Assembly (NCBI GenBank): GCA_025618425.1
Contig: CM046846.1
Location: 3,711,355-3,775,354 of the forward strand
DNA: 64,000 nt
Source of the DNA: Heliocidaris tuberculata
Lineage: Eukaryota; Echinodermata; Echinoidea; Camarodonta; Echinometridae
Direction of reading: 5' to 3'
Part shown: piece after piece, positions 1 through 13,880 of the stretch
How positions within the stretch are numbered: position 1 is the first letter of the stretch
Layout of the letters: each line of letters begins with the position of its first letter
Program-made: the position numbers and the translations under genes
Notes under the pieces: model-generated
What the model was told of the DNA's origin: nothing
What the model saw: the letters and a program-made list of their open reading frames with translations, nothing else
Database searches by the model: none

Positions 1-1426
1 AGTACCCTAGGACTCCACACTAACTACTTTGTAAGGGAGTAATATTGACAAAGCTATAAAAATAAGGAGCTTCTGTTTCATGGTTTCATGATTTCAATTT
101 AGAAAATATTCTGAACCTTTAGAGGGTTCTTTGCTCTTGGACCCCAGTTATTGTTAAGCCCTACCTATACCTACATCTAGCCTTGTCCTAACTTGTAAAT
201 GTCTAAATATATTCCTGTTGAGCTTAGGAGTCCAGCCATCTTCTAAGGAAAAATCCCAGTACCAGCAGGCTGGGGATATCTGGCTCACTCTGTGACCTTC
301 CACCTTGCGAGGCATGCGGCCACGACACTCGTGAACGAGGAGGGTGGTAGGGGATAGCTAGCAGTGTGAGGATGATGAAGCAGTGAGGTGGAAAAGGTCA
401 AAGGTGAAAGGTGAGAGGTGAGAAGCAGAGTTGAGGGGGTCAAGCATAACAACACAGCAAGTGAAAATAATGCAAGGCATACACATACAAAAAAAAAGAT
501 GAGTAAGGCATATGAGAAATTATTATTTCAAAAATATGAAAGTGAAGATGTTCACAAAAAAAAAGGTGCATACAAGGAAGGATGAAAATACTGTTTAAAT
601 ATGGAGATCATTTGCACATGACAAAAGTAAACCAAAGATGGAAAAGGAAACTGGAAGAGAAGAGGGAACCACATGAGAAGGAGAATGTTGAAAGGGGAAA
701 AATGAAGGATAGTGGGGATGGTGTTGATGGTTTTCTATTAGTTAAAGATACTTCCAGCAAGACATCAAAATTTCCACACAATTAGGATGGGGAAAATGAT
801 TTATAAAATTTATTTTAGTACAAACAAATCATTTATTGAATGTACATCAACAGGATTAATTGTGATGACACGGTGGAACTGATTTTTGTCAAAAACAGAA
901 AATCACGACAATACAGGGATGTCCTGCAAACTTACCATCAGGTTCAAAGAGATATTGGGGTCACCCTGATAATGACAGAAGGGGGCAAATCGGGTGTAGG
1001 GTTGATGCATGAATACTTGCCACATTTGAGAACAATAAGGACAATAGGGTAGTAACAACCCTGAAATTGGGTCTCTCTACTTCTTGCTTCCAATGGTCTT
1101 TTTTTCAGACTAACATACAAAGTATGTTATGTATATTATTCTTGAAATCATGCAATAAAATTTTCTCAATGAACACTACAGACTAACTATTGAAAGATAT
1201 TGTGGAATCTTGCCTGAAGAATAGGCAGTAAACTGTGCAAGATTGAATTTCAGGAATTCACTCCTCATATATTTTGCTTTCTTATGGATAGAAGGTATAT
1301 TTGTAGAGAGACAGTGAATGTGGTAAACTAAATTTTTTATTTGATCTTTATGCATTTCACACAACTGATCTTTCAAGGCAAAGTGAGAACAAATAAAGTT
1401 TGTGATTATATTATATATTATATATC

Positions 1427-1606
1427 TTCATTTGCCACTCTCAACCCAGGTGTTAAATGAGAACCAGTAGGAAGGAATTCCTTGAATGCTGTGGGTACCG
1501 ATTTTGATAGCCTGGCTAGAGCCGGGGTAATTATTGGAGCACCTTGAGCATATTATTACGAGGCGGATATGAGTGCTATCAAAATACCCAATATTATTAT
1601 TAATGA
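1427..1606 (+). mobile_element. Headless SINE relative, copy A
   Basis: Counterpart of 41672-41855 in the duplicated segment; differs by the number of ATT units and by TATA-repeat length upstream. Confidence 0.6.
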
Positions 1607-1986
1607 ATAAGAACAAACAGTACTTAATACCAACAAGCATGACCCTCATGAACTCATACATTCACTTGACAAGAAAGGGATATGGGTGTACACAGGCTTT
1701 GCTGTAGAGGCTGGGTAGCATGCAGTTAACGTCATGCACTTGTTTTAATCTTTTGGAACTATATTTGCAGGTGATTTGCTGATTTGCATAACTACAATAT
1801 CTAGGTATAAAATTAGAATGATAATTTGAGGTACGATTTATAAACAAATTTGAACATAATGAGGCATTCTTTTGTTCTTTAGCTAACCATATTTTGCACA
1901 TTCTTTTCCTTGATTTGTAAACATGCTGTTTTTGAGAGTAGCAGTGGGAAGCTTTGAAGGTGTGGTCTTTGAAGGTGATGATATCA

Positions 1987-2139
<153 letters not shown>

Positions 2140-2418
2140 CTAAAAGAAAAAAAAAAAAAAAATTGCTGGTGCTTAGTCATTCTTTGCTGTTCTATGAAAG
2201 TTACTGGCGAAACAACTGAATAAAAATATTATTCCCTCAGGGGGCGAGCCGGATACATAACAAGGTACATTTATAATGTAGACCAAGATAAAAGGAGGAA
2301 TAATAATTTAAAACAAAACAAAACAAAACAAAAATAAATGGATAAAAAGCATGATAGATCAAATACATGTGGCAATAGTTATGGTTAATGTTGTGATTAT
2401 AATCAATCTATTGTGAAC

Positions 2419-2745
2419 AAAACTGTCTCAAAGCAATTGGGAAAGGTTGATTATATGGCACATAAGAATTGGTGTTTGCTGTAAGGTTTTGGAAGCACGA
2501 AAATGATAAGAAATTGACTCAATCCTGCTGAGAGTCACATGCACTGCACACAGAAATGTGCATATGGGAGTACACACAAATGTTCGGGCCGAAAATTTCA
2601 GCTGTTTCTTGTCATATTTTGAATGTGAGGGCATTTGAAGAGCAATCCTTTTCAGGGGACATTTCTACAATGATAATCTTCCAAACTAACATAAAAAGAA
2701 TGAGAAAGCTCACAAATCATTTTTTACCATTCCCAGAACTCAACC
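2419..2745. mobile_element. GAGTTCTGG-ended MITE, copy A
   Basis: Counterpart of 42664-42990. Confidence 0.6.
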
Positions 2746-2783
2746 TTCCCTTTAAAGACACATACATAAAATGAAAGTGTTAC

Positions 2784-2992
2784 CTCATCATCAATCTTTT
2801 GGTTGTCATCTTCATCATCGTTGTCAGGAGCAAAGAAAGATTTTTCTCCATACCCTGCATCCTTGAGCCTTTGTTCAGCTGCCTGCATGCTGTAGTAGGC
2901 ACAGCACTGCTCTGGAGATACCATAGCACGAATCTCTTCTTCTGAAGGAAGACGGAAATCTGGCTTCATCACCCACCAGTTGGAATCCAAAC
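2784..2992 (-). CDS. TAF1: TAF1 copy A exon 17
   Basis: Counterpart of 43029-43237 ([10 protein letters not shown]), identical in translation. Confidence 0.8.
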
Positions 2993-3425
2993 CTAAGACA
3001 ATCATCAGAGAAAAAAAGTAAAGTTTTCATTACTAGAAAGTGAAATTATCATTTACTATAAATTACAAAATTTGGGGTAAATGAGTTTCAAATTAATCTG
3101 ACATAACAGGAGCACAAAAGATGATCATTTCTCAGAGGGGAAACTTTAGACAAGTCCTTAACCCCTTCCATACCAAGGGTGGTAAATCCTACCAAAGAGA
3201 ATTTTTAAAATCTTGAACAATGTGTTGGGACTAAGATTGGCCAAGTTTCTCTTCCTGAAACAGAAATAGATAACTTTATTGACAAGTTTATTCCCATGAA
3301 GTATTTATTGAATATAATTTATTGAAGATTTACCATCTGTCAGACTTAATTCAAACCCAAGGAAAAAATCTTCATCATAAGGATCCCTATCACCAGTGCA
3401 AAACAGCAAGAGATATTGTTGTTAC

Positions 3426-3567
3426 CAGTTCTCTTGAAATCAGCACAGAGCTTCAGTCTTTTCCTAATGCTGCTTTCAGAGTGAGTTGGGAAAGCTTTCT
3501 TGATGTCCTCCATCTTAATCCTCCGTGGACGATCAATACTCTTCAAAAACAGACGGTAGATGAAGAC
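3426..3567 (-). CDS. TAF1: TAF1 copy A exon 16
   Basis: Counterpart of 43671-43812 (winged helix, [16 protein letters not shown]). Confidence 0.8.
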
Positions 3568-3869
3568 CTGACAAATAACAAAATTTTTAAAATGAGGAAA
3601 GAAGAAAGTGCAATATTAATTCTTCATTATTATTACCATCATTATCATCTTCATCATCATCATCATCATCAACACCATAATCAAAATGACTATTATCATA
3701 TTCTTTTTAAATAGGACTCTCCATAACACCATCACAACCATGGTAAGTAAGCCATCAATATAATTTCCATCATAACTGCACAACAAACATCATGTTATGA
3801 ACCAAAAGATTGTGTTACATTCATCAAATTTGCCATCACTTTCCCAGTCATCACAAATCATGACCTTAC

Positions 3870-3984
3870 CTGAAGGAAATCCCTGATGTGGTTATTAGAC
3901 TTCTTAGAGTTTGGCCCGGGAACTTCTAAGAGAGGGTACTGCTGTCCCACCGTAAAGATATCATTCAACGCTCGAATGTGATAC
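3870..3984 (-). CDS. TAF1: TAF1 copy A exon 15
   Basis: Counterpart of 44115-44229 with two silent differences, one of them in the last Leu codon before the donor. Confidence 0.8.
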
Positions 3985-4447
3985 CTGCATTCAAAGCAGC
4001 CAAATTACAATAAGGATCATACTGAACGATGTTTTCCAATGCAAATGTTTTTGTTTCACTAGTATTTCATATACACGATAAAGATTTCATTTTTCATATT
4101 GTCGAAAGTCACTGCAATAAAAAACCCATTAAAACTGACTTTATTATGTTTGATAAAATTCCCTTGACCCTTTAAAAAGGAGGGAAAGAATAATTATTAA
4201 ATAGGATATGAAAGAAATGTGTACCTTGCACAACTGAATGTGAATCATAAACATAAATAAAATAATTACCATAAATACCACTACTACAACCATAGCTACT
4301 GGTGTCATTATTGCACTTTCTAATGAGAAGTTGAAGGAAAAGATCATGCATTGGTAAAGGTTCCAAAGAACCATCAAAATCTTCATGACAACCACTAACC
4401 ACTATGACCCCTATGACCACCACACATACACCTGGGATGTAACTTAC

Positions 4448-4638
4448 TTGTGTCTTGTTCTGATCAGAAGGAAGTCTGTGGCTGGGACCTTGTGTTTGTA
4501 GAGCGGAGCTCTGAAGAGGTTGTTCTCGAAGGCTTGGAGGGACTGACCTGGTCTCAGAGAACCAAGAAACGGTGAGCTGTGGACGTTGACTGTCTCACCA
4601 TACTCATACAGCGGTGGCTTGGCATCTGAGCTGGGTTT
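4448..4638 (-). CDS. TAF1: TAF1 copy A exon 14
   Basis: Counterpart of 44694-44884 ([14 protein letters not shown]). Confidence 0.8.
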
Positions 4639-5119
4639 CTATTATCAAATCAGTATCATAGAGAAAATAATTTGACTGGAATTCTGAGGAAGTTACATAA
4701 ACGTTAAATATCATTTTACGTTTAGCATTGTATAAGACATTGTTCGAACCTAACTTGAGAGTGGAAAAGCACATGGCTCCAATTAAACTTGATAGCAGAA
4801 AAAAAAAAAAAAAGCCCAGAAAAATTACACAATTTTTTTCGAGTAAAAAAAAATAAAGTGTTACTAAATTGTTGTTATTATTTAATAGCAGATTATAATC
4901 CTGTTCACATCCGCACAAGTTTCCAATTACAATTCTTTTGTAATATATTGCATCTTCACACAACTTCAAAATTTAGGACTGCAAAAGGGATGAAGTACTT
5001 TCAAGGGCAAAGGCAAGAAGACAAGCTGTAAATGGCAATGTAACCCCTCTCCTTGTGATGTATTTTGAAGACAATGCATACTTCTAGAGCAATAGAGGAC
5101 ACACACATTACGGACTCAC

Positions 5120-5293
5120 CCTTTTATAGTAGTTAGTGATGCGTGTTCCCATGCCGACCTGCATCATCTGTGGTGGGTATTCTTCACAGTACTCTGTCAT
5201 GATGAGATGACCATCCATACCTGACAAATCTTCTATCGTCCTCATGAAGAACATCTCCCCTCCTCCAGATGCCTGTCTCTCTTGCTCTCTTTG
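5120..5293 (-). CDS. TAF1: TAF1 copy A exon 13
   Basis: Counterpart of 45367-45540 ([14 protein letters not shown]). Confidence 0.8.
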
Positions 5294-5777
5294 CTGTCAG
5301 ATTGAAGCAGCAAAACAAAAATTAAAAGAATATCAGGAATACCATATTACACATTCCTTATTGATATATTTTTGTATTTCTCCTCCTCCAAAGGCCTGTC
5401 TCTCTTACTCCTGTTGCTGGAGAATTGACGCAGCAAGACAACCAATAACAGAACTTGATAAAGATGTTCTAAGACTCCCTACATCATTACAAAATTCTGT
5501 TTTTGAATTTCTATCTTTCTAATTTATATGATTTCTTTTAACTACTGTAAACATGTATGTCTGAATTGAATTGATTGCACAATACCTCACCAAATAAATG
5601 ATTGTCTTATTTTTCTTTTTAAACTCAGAATAAACATAAGTTGCAAAATGAGATTTTCCCTAATCTGTACCAAAACCATTTACCATTTCACAATTCATTA
5701 GTATAATTATATTCAACAGAGAGGAAAACACATATCAGCCTTTAAAATTTGAGTATTTCCTCATCAATTAAGGAGAA

Positions 5778-6103
5778 GGTTGAGTTCCGGGAAAGGTGAA
5801 AAATAATCTGTGAGCTTTCTCATTCTTCTTTTGCTAGTTTGGAAAAACATCATAGTAGAAATGTCCCCTGAAAAGGAATGCTCCTCAAAATCAAAAGCCC
5901 TCATATTCGAAATATGACAAGAAATAGCTGGAGTGTTCGGGCCGAAAAATTATGCCACTTGCAAGTGCAGTCCCAGCCATATACCCATTTCTCTGTGCGG
6001 TGCATCACAGTATACATCAATTCCTATGTAGACATGATCAACCTTTCCCCATGGCTTTGAGCCAGGTTCTTTCAAAATGTGATTGCATGACCAAAACTCA
6101 ACT
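5778..6103. mobile_element. GAGTTCTGG-ended MITE, copy A, internally deleted
   Basis: Counterpart of 46025-46405 but missing 55-56 bp near 6005. CAT occurs at both deletion edges, which suggests microhomology. Confidence 0.6.
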
Positions 6104-6311
6104 TTATCTTTAAGAAACAGACTTAAGGCTTCATCAACATGTTCTTATGGAGGCAGCATGTGATGCAGACATTTGATATCAAGCAATTCCCATGAACTTA
6201 AACTGATTTCCAGATAATGATGTCATTGATGCTTTAGATGGAGTAGAGGACTATGTCAAGGTCCAAATCTAATGAATCCTTTCAATCAAGCACAAGACAA
6301 TCCAATCTTAC

Positions 6312-6485
6312 CCTTGCTTTCTGTTTGATCCTCCTAACCAGAGGGAAGACCCCATGTGGTCCTGATGCAGAGACAGCACCAAAGTTGTATTTCTTGATGT
6401 ATGGACGATGCCAGCCACGAAGCTTGATGGGGCCCATGTGGGTTGGAAAGTAAGGCTGACGGAGCTCCACTGCGGCCGATGAGTG
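6312..6485 (-). CDS. TAF1: TAF1 copy A exon 12
   Basis: Counterpart of 46614-46787 ([18 protein letters not shown]), identical in translation. Confidence 0.8.
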
Positions 6486-6872
6486 CTGGCAATGAAAGAA
6501 AATGACAGATAGACAGTTAGCTTTATGGGAGAGACTTTTACTCAATGAACTTAAACCCCCCCCCCCTAAAAAAAATATTAATATTTAAGAAGTTGTGAAT
6601 TCCATTATGATCAATATGGTCCATACATACTAAAATCCATTTATCGATAATGCTAATGATTCGTCATAAAGTCATACATGCATTATTCATTACATGTTCA
6701 CAGAAAACAAGATTGCTTTAATCTCTATTATCTTTAAGAAAAAGTCTTCCAAAACATTCATGAACATCCTTGTAACTTCCCTTCAGCAATCTTGGTCACA
6801 TAGATGTATATTACAACAAGATATTAGATCATTTCATTATCTTCCTCTCCCTCGCATTAAGTGTAGACTTAC

Positions 6873-6989
6873 CTGTAGGTCAGAGGACATGTTGGGTCTC
6901 AGCTTGCCTTCACCCATGTGCTTAGGATAGTAGTTCTCGTCATTTGAGATGTTAAAGGGATTCTTGTTCTCCTGCTGGTCATTGAAATC
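6873..6989 (-). CDS. TAF1: TAF1 copy A exon 11
   Basis: Counterpart of 47174-47290 (NISNDENYYPKH). Confidence 0.8.
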
Positions 6990-7694
6990 CTGTTACAGAA
7001 ACACAGAGAAATATACCACATACAATCAAAACTTGTTTTGTCATTTGAAAGCATCAAACACTGAATTATCTATTTTCATATCCTTTATGTTACTTAAATC
7101 AGTGTCATAAAAATAAATCATAAATAAAGTAATTGAGTAGCAAGTGGGAGTCTTTCAACATAAAGTGTTTATTGAATAGCATATGGGGGTCTTCCAACAA
7201 AAACCAATTTTTGAAAAGTATCCCTGACTGTTATTTGCATGTACAAATTATACATATACCTCCTGCATGTACTAGTACTTGTGCAAACTGTAAGCATCAA
7301 AAACTTTACATGTTCATGTGCTTTTATACAAACACTGTATTACTAATAGTTGCACAGGCTAACAAAATGTGAAAAGTGCTCTTTGGATAATTGATTTTTA
7401 AAAATGTAAATCTTAATGTAAAGTCAATCTTACACTAATTTTTTTATTATTCTAGGTTTCTGAAATCTCCAGTGAATTCTGTAAAATGAATGATTATAAA
7501 AACAAGTGAATGAGTAAATTATGCAATGCGTAATAAATGTCCCCGCCGGAAGTGCAGATCTGTGGAAATTAACTAGCCTGAACCTTAAAACTTCAGTGAA
7601 AAACTTTAGTGAATAAAATAATAATGTTACTGCATGCAAAAGAAGAGAATACCAACAATGCATGTATACAACTGAAATATAAAACATGAAAACA

Positions 7695-8402
7695 TTATGG
7701 ACCTTCAGCCATTTTGAATAAATTTGCATAAATTTGCATGAATAATAAATTTCAAAATTCTGTGTAGAAGTTTGGAAGCCCCCACCCAGCCCTATCAGAT
7801 AAAACAATCGGAATCAAAATCCGATGTGAAATAGAGGAGAAGTAGCATTTTTCGTCAATTTTGAATAAATTTGCATAAATTTGCATAATTAATGAATTTC
7901 AAAATTCTGTGTAGAAGTTTGGAAGCCCCCACCCAGCCCTATCAGATAAAACAATCGGAATCAAAATCCGATGTGAAATAGAGGAGAAGTAGCATTTTTC
8001 GTCAATTTTGAATAAATTTGCATAAATTTGCATAATTAATGAATTTCAAAATTCTGTGTAGAAGTTTGGAAGCCCCCACCCAGCCCTATCAGATAAAACA
8101 ATCGGAATCAAAATCCGATGTGAAATAGAGGAGAAGTAGCATTTTTCGTCACTTTTGAATAAATTTGCATGAATTTGCATAATTAATGAATTTCACGATT
8201 TTGTGTAGAAGTTTGGAAGCCCTCACCAAGCCCTATCAGATAAAACAATCAGAATCAAAATCGGCCAAGAAATGACGGAGAAGTAGCATTTTCTAACATT
8301 TGAGCACACACAGACAGACGGACGGACGGACACACACACACACACGCACACTCGAACGGAGCCCGTTTCATAGTCCCCTCGCGAACTTCGTTCGGCGGGG
8401 AC
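7695..8402. mobile_element. Pearl/Helentron-like element, copy A
   Basis: Counterpart of 47999-48706. It differs mainly in the GACG tract (CAGACAGACGG against CGGAAAGACGG). Confidence 0.6.
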
Positions 8403-8517
8403 AATTAGGAAAGGATACTCAATTTGCATTGACTAAACTAGAAATAAAGGGAGAATGCGGATCACAAATGGATAAATGACAATCATTATAAAAAGATATC
8501 CCAGTGTGACTTACATT

Positions 8518-8651
8518 GGAGCATTTCATCAAGTGTTTTGTCAGTGATTTTTACTGACAAATTTGCTCTCAGCCAATCAGATGCAAGGATTTCAGTAGCT
8601 TATGACAGTTGTCGGTAAAAATCACTGACAAAACGCTTGATGAAACGCTCC
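8518..8651. mobile_element. 134-bp MITE, copy A
   Basis: Same insertion at the same position as 48822-48955. Confidence 0.85.
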
Positions 8652-8687
8652 CCTGGACCGTTCATTATTACTTGACATAATACTAGC

Positions 8688-8977
8688 CTCATCTTGATCA
8701 TCTGATCTTGTCATGCCGCTCTTCTCCATCACGATCTTAGACCTCCGAGGTTCCTTCTTCTCCTTCCCGCTGGCGGCCATCTTGTCAGGGTCAACGTCCT
8801 CCGGGATGCGGAGGATGATGTTCTCATCGTTAGGGTCGAGGCGGAGGACAGGCGGGGTCGGTATCTTATCCATGGCCTCGTGGTCCCAGATGATGTCATC
8901 TTCCCAGCGACGGTAGACTAGCTCCTCATTGTCAGCAGGGAAAATAGAGTACCACATAGACTCGGACTTCTCTAGTG
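8688..8977 (-). CDS. TAF1: TAF1 copy A exon 10
   Basis: Counterpart of 48992-49281, with the same MITE (8518-8651) beyond its 3' end, so the insertion predates the two copies. Confidence 0.75.
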
Positions 8978-9409
8978 CTGTTGGGATAGATGAATAATCA
9001 CCCTGATAATAGTGTTTTTTAAAAATCTGTGGATGTTAGATAAATTTTACATTCTCATTTTGAGGAGACACATACATGTAGATTAAAATGAACAATGAAA
9101 ATAATTGTAAGAAGCAATGAGGAAGTATCACTCGAATGTAGAAATTGCAAAGAAATTTTAACCAACAGCAGATACTGTAAATATATCATCTCAATATTTT
9201 TTTCAAAAGACTCAACAAGTAATATTATTGGGAGTATCTCATATTACAGGGATCTTGACATAAATCAAATAACTGCCTGAAATTAATACAACATACATGT
9301 AAGAAGCAAACTACATAGAGGAAAAAGTAAGCCCTTTTTACCTTAATTCAAGCGGATTCAGACAGAAAAAAGGTAACTGCCTTGAATTAACTGAAAACGA
9401 GATAATTAC

Positions 9410-9550
9410 CAGAGTGCGTATTTTGCTTATTTGGTGTTGAGACCGTCTTAGCTAGTTTACTGTTAGTCAGATCACTGAGAGTAGGACCAACAACCTTCAC
9501 TGCAGTCCTCTCGTTGTAGTTGGGAGCAAGGTAGTCTACGATCTTCTGAC
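9410..9550 (-). CDS. TAF1: TAF1 copy A exon 9
   Basis: Counterpart of 49714-49854, identical in translation. Confidence 0.72.
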
Positions 9551-10270
9551 CTGTTAGGTAGCACAAAAAACATGGAACTTTTCTCAGTCTCTCCAAATTT
9601 AATTAATTGTATACAGTTATTTGGTTTTATGCATGGTGTATCCTCTTCTGTATCATAAGAGAGAACTTTCAGATTCTTTAATATTAGTTGTTGTGTGCCT
9701 GACAGAGGCGTTTGCACACAAATCTTGGTATGGCTAGAGTGCTCAAGTCTGCACAGTGCCCTTGTCTGCGCACACGCCTAACTGTGCGATTCTGATAAAA
9801 CAAAACATGCAACGAACACAAAATTTTCATCTTTATCATGGCGTTAGGTATTCGTGCAAAAAGCAAGTCAAAATAATGAAAAAAAGGTCTTATTTCAGAC
9901 ATTTTATTCACAAGCCTCAAAATGTTGTCTTTCACGTCAAACTCCCGAACTGCGTGTAAAATGAATGAGTGCGCAGACATGGGCACCATTGTTTTTTTCA
10001 ATGTTGAAATGACATGGCCGCCATTTCTTGTGAAAATGGCATTGTTCTTGCTCTAATTTTGATGAGATTTATTTGCAAACTTACTCTTTAGAATATCAGG
10101 AATAATATAAAATTAAGCTTTAGAGGAATATTAAAGAAATTCTTGTTCATTTTCAGGTCAAAATCTTAGGTGCGCAGACATAGGGCTCCCCATCATACAA
10201 TTTTTCAGTTTATTGGTTTTTGTAATGAAAGAATAAAGAAATGATGGAGAGAAGGTATACCTGATCATGG

Positions 10271-10684
10271 TTAACCCTTTCAGGACAGGAATTATTTATA
10301 GGCTTAATTGATCACATTTTCTTCTTCAAATTGGCAACAATAATATTTTTCTTTTAGTGCTACATGGTTCTAGTAAGGTGAAATGTCTGAAAACAATATA
10401 CATTTTTACAGATTTTGTCGAAAAGTTGCAAAAATGGCCAATTTTGATGAAAAAACAATGATTCTGAAATCTCAATGTGTTGCCAATTTAAGGATTTTAA
10501 ATCTTATTCTCATTTTTAAAATTCCTGGCATCAAACGCAGCATGGTCATGCAACAAAAATGGACATAGTTTGTGCAGAAATTTTTGCTCTTTCTACTCAT
10601 GCATCCAGTATGTTTTTTAGGGCCCTGTATCAAAAGTTATTGAGCCAAACCACAAAATGTGGTCAATTGTCGCGAAAGGGTTAA
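10271..10684. mobile_element. TTAA-flanked MITE, copy A intron 8
   Basis: Counterpart of 50575-50988. Confidence 0.65.
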
Positions 10685-11000
10685 CAAATCAGACTGTATG
10701 AATTGCATGTTTGGACTAAAATATTTTGTTTAGAAGTCAAAGTAAAGTCAAAACTGTGTATAAATTCGTAGAAATATACATATGTTGGCCATGCTTCTGT
10801 TCATGCACTTATGCAGGGCACATGAGAAAGTATGATCAACTCAAGAAGACTGATTAATTTACAATATATGAAATATACAAGTATGCAGCTTTCTGCGTAA
10901 TCCAATATAAATGAGATTTTTTTTTGTTCAGTGTGTATTAATAATGACTCTAAATAAACAGAATATTGCAAAACAAAGCAGTGAAAACTAGATTGCCTAC

Positions 11001-11289
11001 CTTGCTGAGTGTAGTAAGCCAGTGCAGTCCTATTGGACAGTGTGGGCACCCATCCTGCGTTGCTAGCGGCGCTTGAACTGAGGACCTTCTCCTTGACCTC
11101 CTCTGCATCCCATATGACATCATTCTCCCAAGGCAGCTGGGTCACCATGTCAAAACACTCGTCAGAGGCTTGTGGGATGGGAGGGAGGTGTGATAAGAGC
11201 TCCTCGGCTGATATAGAAGGACCCGATGGGGTTTCATCAGTTTCTTTTTTGATCTCCCTGCTCTCTTCCTTCTTCTTGTCCTCTGATGT
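11001..11289 (-). CDS. TAF1: TAF1 copy A exon 8
   Basis: Counterpart of 51305-51593 (MVTQLPWENDVIW), identical in translation. Confidence 0.8.
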
Positions 11290-11324
11290 CTGGGAAGGAT
11301 AATGGGTTTGAGTTTGAGATGAGT

Positions 11325-11741
11325 TTAACCCTTTCAGGACAGGAATTATTTAAGGGCTAAATTGATCATATTTTGATCTTCAAATTGGCAACAATAATAT
11401 TTTTCTTTTAGTGCTACATGGTTCTAATATGGTGTTATGTCTTTGAAAATAATACACATGGATAGGAATTTTGTCGAAAAGTTGAAAAAATTGCCAATTT
11501 TGATAAAAAAATAAGGATTCTGAATCTCTCAATGTGTTGCCAATTTAAGGATTTTAAAACTTATTCTCCTATTCAAAATTCCTGGCATCAAACGCAATAT
11601 GGTAATGCAACAAAAATGGAAATAGTGTGTGCAGAAATTTTTGCTCTTTCTACTCATGTATCTGGTATATTTTTTAGAGCTCTGAATAAAAAGTTATTGA
11701 GCCAAACCACAAAATGTGGTCAATTGTCTCGAAAGGGTTAA
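11325..11741. mobile_element. TTAA-flanked MITE, copy A intron 7
   Basis: Counterpart of 51629-52045. Confidence 0.65.
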
Positions 11742-12308
11742 GTTTGAAAAAAAGTGAGTTTGAGTAGAGTCCAAGTTTGAAAACACATTGAGTGGAATTC
11801 AAGTTTGTAATCAATTGAGTTCTCTAGTTCAAATGAGAGCTTAGTTTTAGTTTAGAGTCAGAACAAGATTGTGAGTTGACTTTGCACTCCAATTCAAGTT
11901 TAAAATTGAGTATGAGCTAAAATCATGTGTAAGAGCAGGATTTTAAGATAGAGTTGATTTTGATTTAGAATATGATTTTATGTTAAAATTAGTGGGAAAT
12001 TGTTTTGTTAGAGCAAGACTATAAATTAGAGTTTAAGCTCAAGTTTCATTATAAATTTGAGTTTTGCTTTCACCTCATGGAAAAGATGTAAACTTATTTA
12101 CGTGTAAAATTTCAAGTTGATCATTTCACGTTTTATATTTACGAGGCAAAAGCTTAAAATAACAATTAAATCTAGGACTAAAAAAAGCATATTAAACATC
12201 ACAGTGAATAGAAAAACTTTGGAGGTTACCATATGGAAGTGGCTACCAGTACACAATAAAACAGACCTTACAGATGATTCCGGCCATTTAACTAGATGTC
12301 TAACTTAC

Positions 12309-12488
12309 AGATTTGAGTTTGAATCCATAGTCGAATCCTTCTCCATTATCAGGGACATCCAGCATGTCATACCAGTACTGGGCAGGTCCATAGCGCCATT
12401 CTGCAATCTCAGGAAGAGCGTCTTTATTCTTATCTTTGTCAGCATTGGAATTGCGATTATCTGCCTCCATTGCCGCCATAATTAATTC
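12309..12488 (-). CDS. TAF1: TAF1 copy A exon 7
   Basis: Counterpart of 52613-52792 (AEWRYGPAQYWYDML). Confidence 0.8.
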
Positions 12489-13161
12489 CTGGAGATTTCA
12501 AAACAATGATATCATCAATACATTTACCTATGACAAACGCTACACAAAAAGCTGCACACTTGTTAAATAATATTGACCAGGCTATGTCACTTTGCAACAT
12601 TTCATATTCTTATGAGCACCCAATATGGTTGTGATATCATGCAATATCGATCATAATCTAGGACTCTCGACACAAACAGGAGTCTTGTACACATGGACAC
12701 CTATAATTTCACTCCAGACCCCAAAATATCAAAATGTGAACTCGGGCCTGGTGCACAAGGACTCCAAATATTTGCTCAGAGACCCCATGGACAAAAAGTT
12801 AGGGTGAAACACTGTCATTATCTGATGCAGTATGCATGATTGATGCATGAGTTTGTGATAATCTGACCCTTCGATTGGATAACATACAATGAATATATAT
12901 ATCTGGGACCATAAAAATGCAAATGGAATTCATATTAGAATTTCATACGCTGTACATGACGGAGATGTCACAGGTTGGAGGTTTAACAGTATAATCAAAT
13001 TCTAGTATTCACACATGGGACTAGCACTAAAAATAATTCCTTAGATACAATCTAAGATCTTTAGCCCAGTGTTTGTTCCTCCACAATATCCTAACTAATA
13101 TCTCTTCATATCCAACATCAAATAAACCTCAACTCTATTCCAATCAGACTATAGTACCTAC

Positions 13162-13380
13162 CGCATCATCTGGCATGCAGTCCTCTGGAGGAGGTGACGG
13201 GGTATATTGATAATTCCATCCATCAATCGTCTTACGAGGAGGACTGGGTGGAGGAGAGTCCTTAGGGATAGCATCAGACCCAGAGGGATGTCTCTTCTTC
13301 TTTTTCTTCTTCATCCCCCTCCACAGCTGTGGGAGGAGGTTTTGCTGAGGAAGCCCAAACAGCCGGTAGAATCTCAGAAC
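13162..13380 (-). CDS. TAF1: TAF1 copy A exon 6
   Basis: Counterpart of 53466-53684 (VLRFYRLFG, WRGMKKKKKKRH). The flanking intron just past its acceptor carries a cluster of differences from copy B. Confidence 0.8.
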
Positions 13381-13880
13381 CTGTGAAAACGTCCAAAAAT
13401 AACGAAGTCTTGCGAGTCTTTTTCTTTCTAAAATCACAGTTTTGGCTTAAAGTCATGAAACTTTTTTGAACAGTTTAACTTTGAATCATTTTCAGACAAA
13501 CAATCCCCACAAAGAAAGGAAGAAAGAAAGAAAAAATTTGAACTGAACAATCCTTACACATTCTACTAATAAAATTTCGTTTAAAAAAAAAGACAAAGAT
13601 GATTAAACAAAATCAATATTCTTCTTTGTCTGGCCTAACAGATAACCCTATCATTCTCTTTTTCCCTTTATAGTTTCTTTAAAGGCACTTTTCAAGATTA
13701 TTCTCCACAATTATTTCTCAAAATCTACATGATAAACAAAGTCCACAACCTCCACTCAGCATATCAACTGGACAGTATCTAACAACATGCACATTTTCTT
13801 GTAATGTTATATATTGAATCTTTGCAAAATGCATTGACCTTTCCTTCAGTCATGAAATCTGCCATCTCATTATAACATAC

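Noticed and set aside
7695..8402. CRISPR-like array
   Set aside because: The 147-bp units are contiguous with no spacers, and the context is a eukaryotic intron; it fits a pearl-like element.
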